DNA from: Megachile rotundata
Taxonomy: Eukaryota; Arthropoda; Insecta; Hymenoptera; Megachilidae
DNA: 64,000 nucleotides
NCBI RefSeq assembly: GCF_050947335.1
Contig: NC_134983.1
Location: 5,022,001 to 5,086,000 of the forward strand
Direction: 5' to 3'
Shown here: positions 55,721 to 64,000 of the stretch, piece after piece
How the letters are laid out: each line of letters starts with the position of its first letter
How positions within the stretch are numbered: the stretch's first letter is position 1
The notes under the pieces: model-generated
Told to the model about the DNA's origin: nothing
The model's database searches: none
The model's input: the letters and a program-made list of their open reading frames with translations, nothing else
Program-made: the position numbers and the translations under genes

Positions 55721-58435
55721 AATAATATTTAGATATATTAAATAATAACTAGCGAAATATTTATTACTTGTAATATTAATGTTTTAATTTAAAATAATTT
55801 TATAAACCAGGATTAGATAACCTATCTAATCATTATTAATTAAGAATATGAAACTAGTTATTAAATGTATATCATTAAAGTTAAAAGATATAACAGTCTT
55901 CAGGTATCTGAAAATCAATTTGACAATTCACAACATTTACTGAAACAATTAATTAATTTCACATTCGGGTATTCTTATTTGAAGATTTTATAATATTATT
56001 ATAATTGTATATATCTGTATAATAAGCTGGTATGAAGTGAATAATGGTCTGGTCTTTTGATAAGGAGCTAGTTCTTATTAAAAAGAATAAATTTTAAATT
56101 AATGAACTATAAATACGATTTTATAGTACTTTTACGCTATTAAAATACATTAGATTTCTGATGTCTTGAAATTTATTTTGCAACCAAATATACAGTGTGT
56201 CCCATTAAAGTGTGATTCAGACATTTTTTAATTTCAATGGTATTAAATAGTTAATAGCTGATTAATGTTGCAATAACTGAGGATGAGTAATTAAATGCAT
56301 TTTACAGTCGTAAAAATTCATACCCTCTTTCACAGTATCTAATTTATATCCTGTCTTATTTTGACACTGTGTTTAATTTTTTAAAGGAATCCTTATACAA
56401 CCCATTTCAGGACACTATGACATGTGTAACCATACAAGAAATCATAAGAGGGTTAAACCATGGCAGAGATTGAGGATAAGAGAACGTTTTTCTGAGAATT
56501 TTTTGCTGTACATTTCTTCCGCAAAAAAAAGAAAGATGATTCTGCTTGTGATGAAGCGATAACAGTCGATTCAAGCGGCAGGCAATTAACTGACAAGAAA
56601 TTGTGTTACAAGAAATTACAAGAAATTGTGCTTTTAGAAATAAATGATTCTAAATCATTTTGTACACGATTTAGTGGCATATTTTGTAAACCACACTATT
56701 AATATTTTTGTACTATTAGTAGTTGTAATAAATCATTTACCATGAGGTCTCTTATAAGTATTGGTAATGGATAACTTCTAAATTAAGAAAATACTTTCTC
56801 CATCGTATGGTTATATTTTTTTCAATAATTTTAATATGTCTAAATATTTTAAAATAATGTTAAATAAATGTTTAATAAAATCGAAAAATATTAGCAAAGA
56901 TCGGAATTTTTAGGCGTTTCTTCCTGATAATTAATTCTCATTAAACGAATTTGGTGTCAACAAAAATTATTCACAAACCAAAGACAGAAATTTATAATTT
57001 TGTTTACATTCGCGTTTTTTAAAAACTGTGAACAAAAAGAAGTTTATTTATGCATTTTCAGCGCACAAATTTTTACAGCGTTACAGCGCTACATCAAGAT
57101 TTGTAAATAGGGAGGAAGTAAGCTTTATCAAAAGGTTGTTATAGATGCATGATTTTGACTTTGAGCATGTTTCGTACATACATATAGTATGTATATATTC
57201 AGTTTGTGTAAAATGTTTGATAAAATTTGATTTTCCTTTTACATGCAAGGAATTAATAATACACATGGAAGATTATTATGAAAGATTATTACATCTATTA
57301 TGCAAACGTTACTTTCGTACAGTAAATTTTTAGTTATGATTCACTGCAAATTTATTAACAAAAGTGATGGTAAAATATACTTGTAATCATAAATCATCGA
57401 CGTATTCCATTCCGAATAAATCAATCACTGCAATATTACACTATCTTTTTTTAATATAACTAGTTTCAACAACTAATAAATTTTTTGAAAAATTTACGAA
57501 AGAACATCGCGAATTTTTTAATTTAATATTCTTCAATGTTCATATAATTTATTACTGTTCAATATTTTTGAATCAACCTTGGCAATTAGAATTAATCTAA
57601 TTAAACTCGTAAGTATAATTAACAAATTAATTACGTTCAAATGCACTTGATACAGAGAGCAGTATTATCTTTAGCATGGGGCTTACAAATAAATTCTCTA
57701 TCTTCTCTAATCTTGCACGTTTTGTTTCTAATTAGGTCAGAACATCGCTGCACAACAGTATCGTATATGTTGTAGAGTTAACTGTTTCTTCAACATACAC
57801 CTTAATTAAATCTTGATATATTCTTATGGTACGATAATTTGGACCAGTTGCATTTAATTTTAATGCAAAGTGAATCAACTCATTGAGAATCAGATCCTCA
57901 AATCAAATTAAAATCTAAGAAATTGAATTACAGTTGGAATTTATATAAAATATATGTGAATTCTATTTTTAAGAAAGTTAATTACAGATTTTAAGTTAGA
58001 AATGCGAGGTTGTTTTTATAACATAGGTTGGTAAGAGTATTATATGAATGAGGTTCGTAAGAGTGCTGGGTGAGTGAAATTGGTATGAGTGAGATATTTT
58101 ATAGGTTGGTGTGAATACTAAAAGAAGAGAGAATCGAGGATTGCCGCGGTTGAACAAAGTATGCTTTGAATGAGAAAGATGTCTTATTGATACATTGAGT
58201 AAGACTAATTAAATATTGAAATTATATTTGTTAATTATTAAATATATATCAAATATTATACAAAAAGAAGTCTTCAATATTTTTCCCCCACAATCATATA
58301 CTGCCTATTTAATCCTGTGTTTAATACCTTGATCGTAATTTTGTTGAATATATAAGTCACCAAATCGAGTTTATGATAAAATAGATATGGTAAATAAACA
58401 AATAAAGTATCAGAATGAAAAACCGATGGAACATA
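55721..58435. other. Long AT-rich region, nothing recognised
   Basis: About 2.7 kb. ATACAGTGTGTCCCATT near 56190 resembles a degraded CAGGGTG element tip without partner. Frames at 57081-57333 are AT-rich chance. Confidence 0.4.
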
Positions 58436-58439
58436 TTTT

Positions 58440-58885
58440 ACAAAATATTGATAAAATTAGAATTTTGTCTTCATTAACTAATCTTAAAATTCTTACTAGT
58501 TGATCTCCAAATAAATAAATAAAGAATGAAAAATAAATCAGAAACTGTAATTTCGTACCTTTGCAAAAGTGTCCTTCGAAAAATCTAAAATTTGTTAAAA
58601 TCATAAACTTAAAATTCTTACTAATTGATCTTAAAATAAATAAATAAACAGTGAAAATTAGTAACTGTCATGACAAAAGTATTTTTCGAAAGATCTGAAA
58701 GTTTAAATCTTAAACTTCACATTCTTACTATTCGATCTTACAAATAACGGACATTTTATAATAAATAAATAACGAATAAAAATAAACGAAAAATTGCAAT
58801 TATGTATTTTGATAAAAGTTTTCTTTAAAATATCTGAAATACGTTATAATCAATAAATTTCGTTCTTTCAGAATTAATCGACTGA
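58440..58885. repeat. About 107-125-bp tandem repeat, three to four diverged units
   Basis: ATTCTTACTAGTTGATCT-type starts occur near 58489, 58614 and 58721, with a decayed one near 58862. Each unit contains AAATAAATAAA and then AAAAGTGTCCTTCGAAAAAT or a variant. The lengths vary by indels. Confidence 0.7.
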
Positions 58886-58902
58886 AATCAGTAGTTGAAA
58901 TA

Positions 58903-59214
58903 TCAGGACACGAATGACACAGAAATATGATAAGCTCTACCTAAACAGATAACTTTCACTCGAGTGATATCGTTACAATTCAGACAAGCAATCCAACCCA
59001 CGTTGTATAACGCAGTTCGTACCAAGCCATCAATAACGTTCCGACTAACGAGTGCCCGTTCAGCCTCGTAAATCAGCTTCCGAATTCTGGGTTGTTCCTC
59101 CAAAAATCTTGCGTCACTAGCCAGCAATCTTGACGTCAGCGTGTGGACATTAATCATCGAGAGACTGGGAGGGTGCTTTTTCGCTGGATGTTCGAATCGT
59201 TTCGAAAGGATCAT
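58903..59214 (-). CDS. Best single-frame coding candidate; unknown small protein or exon
   Basis: A 103-codon minus-strand frame from ATG (59214) to TGA at 58903-58905, in an island less AT-rich than either side. The peptide has mixed composition with a likely helical middle (residues about 30-65, rich in Leu, Glu, Arg and Ala) and three Cys near the end. Other frames here are not open to the same length, unlike most GC-rich islands of the window. A possible donor (TTTAGGTAGAG, about residue 92) would make it the 5' part of a spliced gene reading leftward. I recognise no family, and it may still be chance. Confidence 0.25.
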   Translation of the reverse strand: MILSKRFEHPAKKHPPSLSMINVHTLTSRLLASDARFLEEQPRIRKLIYEAERALVSRNVIDGLVRTALYNVGWIACLNCNDITRVKVICLGRAYHISVSFVS

Positions 59215-59224
59215 CGATACCGAG

Positions 59225-59680
59225 TCTACGTACTTACACCATGAAGGATAGAATTACTAATCTGGTTGATGTGGTTTCAATTTGGTTATGATCTTGGGGT
59301 CATGTTTATAATGTGAATATTCATAGCATTGATAGTAATCACTCTATATTACTATTGAGTATTACTTTTATTTATTTAATATTATTTAAGTATCTTTTTA
59401 GTTATATTATAAAATTTGTCTTCTAATATGAGTGTTTAAGTACTGAGTTAAATAGAAATGAAGAGTTGGTTTACACAGGCAAATGATGGAATAATTATTT
59501 TTATGTAGAGTGAGGTATGTAGGTTATAAAATATTTTGTACAATTTATGTCACAGTTGGTGATGTAGGACTTCTTGAGATTTTGTTTACAAATTAAATGC
59601 TTAATCTCTACATTTATGATTTTATAAATTTCAGATTTACAAATATACGTATTATGAATTCACAAATTGTCCATTTATCA
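59225..59680. other. AT-rich region, nothing recognised
   Basis: No frame, array or element ends seen. Confidence 0.35.
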
Positions 59681-59684
59681 ATCT

Positions 59685-60205
59685 CTGAATTTTTAAGTCT
59701 CCAAATTTCTATACTGTTGAATTCTTAAATTTCTAAGTCTTCAAATTTTTCAATCTTCAAATGTCGAAATTTACAAATCTCCAAAATCTCCACACTTCCG
59801 AATCACTAAATCTCCAAATCTCCAAATATCCAAATCTCCAAACACTCAAATCTCCAAATGTCCAAATCTTTAAATTTCTAATCTTTTAAATTTCCATATT
59901 GTCAAATCCTTAAATCTCCAAACTTCAACACCTTCAAATCTTCAAATCTCTAAATTTCCATATTACCAAATTTTCAACTTGCTAAATTCCCATATTACTA
60001 AATTATCAACTTGCTAAGTTCTATAGTCCCTAAATCTTCAAAGCCTCATATTTCCCAATCTCCAAGTTTCTAACTTTCTATATTGCAACATTATTAAATC
60101 TTCAAATTTCCATACTATCAAATTTTCAAATCCCTAGGTCTCCAAATCTCCATATCGCCAAATTTCCACATGTCTAAATTTCTAATCTTCTAATTCCTCA
60201 AATAT
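59685..60205. repeat. Octamer-class array (AAATCTCC)
   Basis: AAATCTCC, AAATTTCC, AAATATCC and AAACTTCC at 8 bp for about 500 bp. The cleanest part is 59805-59870. Pyrimidine-rich on the plus strand. Confidence 0.85.
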
Positions 60206-60715
60206 TCAAATATTACAACAGTGTCACAAACCATTTTTACAATTTTACAAATTATAAGTTATATCACTGATATTATTACTAATTTGGACATGCATTCATT
60301 GCACAATGAATATGATTTGATAAGCTATTAATACTTATACATTTTTTACATGTTTTAAAACATTAACAATTTCCTTCACAAAATTCTCTTTTGTTCCTTA
60401 CTCATTTTCAGTCAATAATAAACAATTTTCAATAATCCATAATTTAGTATTAATTATTTTCTCCTATTAAACAATGTATATTGTTAACCTTATTGTCATT
60501 TAGTAACCGTTAAATGTCAAATAGACTAAAAACAGTCAAAGACTCATTTTATAAAATTTACTTACAGAACTGTACTACATTCATAAAACAATTATCGCTG
60601 TAAATTGACTAGTATCATTAATTAGTATTTTGCCTCGTAAAATTTCACTGATATCACTTTAATCGTACTAGAGAAAACACTTAACAAAAAGCGACAATTC
60701 AAAAAAGCTGACGAA
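60206..60715. other. AT-rich region, nothing recognised
   Basis: No features seen. Confidence 0.35.
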
Positions 60716-60719
60716 TCGC

Positions 60720-61335
60720 AGAAAGTTCGAATTAACATTGATTAGTAAAATTCGCGAACAATTCGTCTTCGTTCATTGGCAGACCCGCTCGAAAATACGA
60801 CAATTTGCAGGCCGGACTTGTCCCGAGCGAACGGAAGAACAGCGTTTCGGTGCTAGGTAGGTTGGCAGCGACGAAGAAATTGACAAATTGTACTTTTAAA
60901 TGATCGGAACGGAGCCTGGCTTCCACTCGAGCAAGAGTTCACGAGAAGGCTGCGAACTAGGAGGAGTAGGAGGACTTTAAATAAGGGTCTAAGCTCGGTA
61001 AGAAAGTAAGGCTGGCAGTAAGGGATGAGGAGCCACGAATAACTCGGCACACCTTCTTCTTTTTCGAGAAGGGCACAACTCGAAGAAAATTAAATGACGG
61101 CCGGGGAAGTTTCAGCGGGCAAGTTTTAGATTAATATTGTTACGTGGTCCGGTAATCGTGATAAGCTGCCACCGTGGCTGAGAGCAACCCGTTCAACACT
61201 GCGCTGCCACATTTTCTGGCCAACGTATCCACCGAATGGATCTCCCTGAATTGTGCCGCTGCGATAACTTCCGGACAAACCCCAGATTTTGTACGGAAGT
61301 TCTAACGGGACTTCACTCTCTTGTAGCGAGACTTT
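60720..61335. other. GC-richer block, possible exon or regulatory DNA
   Basis: Minus-strand frames 60732-60926 and 60853-61050 overlap in different phases. The first has a mixed, protein-like composition and starts with ATG, but no motif is known to me. The rest to 61335 is non-repetitive and CpG-containing. Confidence 0.2.
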
Positions 61336-61622
61336 GTATCTGCACTACTTGAAACACCAATGGGACTTTTCAGTTTTCTTCCCTTTGCTACTTTCTGTAT
61401 CTTGTTACTTTGAGACTTGACTAGGATTAATCGAACTTTTTAGCTCGGACTTTGTTTTATGGAGCTTTCATTCGCGAGAGGAAGATTAGGTTCTTGTATA
61501 TTAAATGGGAGATTATGAAAAATTGAGGGTGCACGTAGGAGTAGAGCGACGTGGTTCTTACAATAGAGCAATTTTAGACTGCTTATTACTGAAGCAATTG
61601 TACTGTAGATTCATTCTCTTTT

Positions 61623-62330
61623 ATTAGCCGACTTCGAAAAAGGAGGATGTTACTCAATTCGATCAGTATATTTTTTTTTTTTTTTTTTCCTATGTGTGCC
61701 CGCCGATTACGCCTAGCTGGATGGACCGATCAGAACGAAACCTTTTGCATCTGGTAGGTTCTGACTCCCCATTGGTACCATTATCAAAAAATTTTTCATT
61801 TTTTAATTGCAAAGTATTGTTATTGCAAAAAAACCGGCAACTTTTGAAATAAACTTTTCTCGATTTTAGTGCGCTTTTAATATCTTATCACGGACATGAT
61901 TCTGAACAATTTTGTTCATATACAAATTTCGCAGAAAGCTTTAGTTTTCGAGATATTAGCGAAAAATTGTTGAAAATTTTTGAAATCAACGTTGGACGAT
62001 TTTAATGTCCTTTTAATATGTTATAAGTGGCACGATTCAGAACAACTTTTTCCCTATCCGCAATTAAGGGGAAGCTTTAGTTTTCGAGTTATTAGCGAAA
62101 AACTATTGTTACTAATATAATGAATTCTGCGTGTGCCTTCGTGTCTCTGGTGGTGTATGAGTCAACATGCAGTCGCCGATTTTCTACTGTTTCTACAAAC
62201 ACGTCTTGGCCGAAAATCAGTATACATGTATAATAACTATTGTTATTGCAAAATCCTATTCTTTGGTATTGTTATGTAAGAAATGTCTCACAGTATCCTA
62301 TACAATTCTCCCCATTCCACTAAAAAGCGT
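61623..62330 (-). mobile_element. Retroposon-like repeat, inverted relative to the 28.0-29.4-kb copy
   Basis: On the minus strand it begins near GTGGAATGGGGAGAATTG (about 62322) and ends with the tail TCGAAGTCGGCTAATAA (61623). It has one copy of the block with AATGGTACCAATGGGGAGTC that is triplicated at 28.2-29.4 kb, and lacks the nested tail insertion found there. A T-run of about 19 bases on the plus strand (61670-61689) lies beside the tail. No coding capacity. Confidence 0.7.
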
Positions 62331-62339
62331 GAAATAAAA

Positions 62340-62576
62340 ATTAAAAAAAATACCTCAGCGCAAAATTAAAAATACCCCAGTATTTTCGCCTCCGAAAAGG
62401 TTGAAATGCATTTAATATGCTACCTAATGAGTAAATAGGTTTCATTCATATCTGTTACGTAATTGAATGATTGAATGAAATAGAAATTACTTCATTAGGA
62501 AATAGAAATTATTTTATACTTATTAGTGCATTTCGAAGTCGGCGTATTTTTTTTCTTAAAATTATTTTATTTAGAT
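62340..62576. mobile_element. Single arm of the 26.3-kb foldback family
   Basis: Contains CGCCTCCGAAAAGGTTGAAA through TGCATTTCGAAGTCGGCGTA to CTTAAAATTATTTTATTT, the arm seen twice at 26.3-28.0 kb, plus part of its loop edge. The opposite arm is absent. In both places this arm family adjoins the retroposon-like repeat. Confidence 0.75.
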
Positions 62577-62639
62577 ACGAATCATTTTTGATTGGTTATT
62601 GTACTTCTGCAAAAGGGGACTGTGTTGGATAAAATTCGG

Positions 62640-62940
62640 GGGCGGGGGTTGGAAAGAGTGAATTTTGAAATTTGAGATTTTAGGACTTTTAAATTTTTAG
62701 ATGTTCTGACATTTTAATTTTCAGACTATTAGATTCTTGGATTTTTGAATTTTTAAATTTCAAGACATTAAGATTTCTAGATTTCAGAATTCCTATATTT
62801 TTACATTTTTAAATTTCTTAGTCTCTAGATCTCTAAATTTATAGATTTATAGCATTATAAATATGTAGACATCTATGCTTTTAAATTTCTGAATTTTAAA
62901 GTTACTGAATATAAAAATTTGAAAATTTTTAAACATTAAT
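62640..62940. repeat. Degenerate octamer-class sequence
   Basis: TTTTTAGA, TTTTAAATTT and ATTTCTAGATTTC words at loose 8-10 bp spacing. A decayed array. Confidence 0.5.
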
Positions 62941-62946
62941 ATAATT

Positions 62947-63154
62947 TGTTGAGTATAGCAAAGTAACCGAGCTCTATGTGTACGTAAACAGTATGGTATG
63001 GTGTGTGTGTGTAACAGAGCACATGTAATGTATTCGTGATGTTCAAACGTTAAGGTGTCTTTCGTATTGTATTCGTCGTTCGACCGTTCCCGTGTGAAGT
63101 TCAGTTATTTTCTTAATCTTTTCAAATTAGCCGTTTTTCTAGTTCGTTACAACA
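62947..63154. mobile_element. Short solo LTR, Copia-like (208 bp), copy 2
   Basis: Starts TGTTGAGTATAGCAAAGT, ends GTTCGTTACAACA and is flanked by TAATT on both sides (62942-62946 and 63155-63159). Same family and orientation as 51303-51514, with a shorter GT run. No internal coding region remains. Confidence 0.88.
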
Positions 63155-63159
63155 TAATT

Positions 63160-64000
63160 TTTAAATTTTTAGTTTAAAAAATTTAAAAGTTTGTGAATTT
63201 ATAATTCTTGAATGTGAAAATTTTTTATATAAATTTAGTAAAATAAAGATAAAAGTGAATAAAAATGATGGTAAAGATAAAAAATAAAGTTGATGCATTT
63301 GAAAATATGAAATTCATTTTCTCAAAATGAAAATTTCTTTTGAACATCTAATTATTTGAAAATTGAAAAATCTCTAATTTCTATATATGAAAATTTCAAA
63401 TAAGCAAATTTTGAATTTCTACATTAAAATACTTGAAAATCCAAAAATTAAAAAATTTCAAATTTTAAATCTACAAATTTGTACCTTAAAAATTTCTTAA
63501 TCTCTAAATTTGATATAACTTAATATTTATGTTACTACATTATAAATTAGTACGCAGATTAATAACCACAAAACATGCTCTTGCCTTAAATTTTAAACGA
63601 GAACAAGTTAAAGAGTTAATATTAATTACTTCTCTCGTTCACGAGTTAAACAGAACTAAACCGTGAATTGAACAAAAGTTATACGATGCTTTGAACTTTG
63701 GAGTAACGACGGTTCATAAGTTGGTTGCACGATAAGGCAATTAATCGTCGTGATATCTGGTGTTTTCGGTAGCGTATACGCGAGTGAAATAGTAGTACAA
63801 ACTAACACCATCATAAATCATATCGTATCTGTATGTGCGGACTGATTACGGTTATATCATAGCTATCCAGCCCTGGGTTAACTAAAAATTAGCATAAGCG
63901 TTTCGGCTAACATCAAATTTACGGAAATGATGTATATCGGCCCACGTGGCTAGAATTAATGCGAAATCGATACCAACGTTTTATGATATCTACCATTAAT
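63160..64000. other. AT-rich end region, nothing recognised
   Basis: The first 350 bp are decayed octamer-like AT sequence. The last 300 bp are slightly GC-richer without a frame or motif I can name. Confidence 0.35.

Overview
This window looks like AT-rich nuclear DNA from an insect, and I favour a hymenopteran (bee, wasp or ant). That call rests on base composition, on the absence of any compact gene arrangement, and on the transposon types present: TTAA- and TA-flanked non-autonomous DNA elements, foldback elements, short solo LTRs, and a retroposon tail ending in CCTCCTTTTTCGAAGTCGG that I associate with arthropod genomes. The species cannot be named from sequence alone.

I found no protein-coding gene, rRNA, convincing tRNA or CRISPR array that I can identify. 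Nearly all open frames are short, and the longer ones are artefacts of tandem repeats or lie inside transposable elements. The window is therefore either a gene desert or the inside of very long introns. About fifteen GC-richer, lower-repeat islands (for example 4.4-4.8, 14.2-16.1, 18.6-19.4, 30.5-31.1, 38.0-38.9, 44.2-44.6, 45.8-46.5, 51.6-52.2, 58.9-59.2 and 60.7-61.3 kb) are the places where exons or conserved regulatory DNA are most likely. Two of them (4.54-4.80 and 58.90-59.21 kb) hold the least implausible exon candidates.

Two kinds of structure dominate. (1) More than a dozen tandem arrays with quite different sequences (GAAGATTC, GGGAATTT, GTAAAATT, CCCTAAAT, AAACTCTC, AAATCTCC and others) all keep an exact 8-bp period around an AAAT/AATT-type core, in both orientations, often with higher-order periods that are multiples of 8 (32, 40, 144 bp). 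(2) A nested transposon record without intact autonomous elements: several solo LTRs with exact target-site duplications (11.2, 26.4, 31.3, 51.3, 62.9 kb, and an inverted pair at 1.1 and 7.4 kb), foldback elements with long inverted arms (26.3-28.0, 39.6-40.6, 51.1-51.6, 52.9-54.8 kb), a TTAA-flanked MITE (42.9-43.6 kb), a TA-flanked element nested in a TTAA-flanked one (32.0-32.7 kb), and an element at 17.1-18.1 kb that carries an open reading frame of unknown origin.

Layout: 0.6-1.4 kb minisatellite and LTR-like copy; 2.2-4.2 kb octamer arrays; 4.8-7.3 kb plain AT-rich; 7.3-9.0 kb LTR-like copy and tandem repeats; 11-12 kb solo LTR; 13.6-14.2 kb array; 14.2-16.1 kb GC-richer promoter-like block; 17.1-18.1 kb TIR element; 18.6-19.4 kb GC-richer block with a fused E-box/CRE; 19.6-22.4 kb arrays; 22.9-25.5 kb AT-rich; 25.6-29.4 kb nested transposon complex; 31.3-32.7 kb LTR and nested MITEs; 34.5-37.0 kb arrays; 39.6-43.6 kb DNA elements; 44.8-47.4 kb arrays; 47.4-50.3 kb AT-rich; 51.1-55.7 kb nested elements and minisatellites; 58.4-60.2 kb tandem repeats and array; 61.6-63.2 kb retroposon complex and solo LTR; the last 0.8 kb has nothing recognisable.
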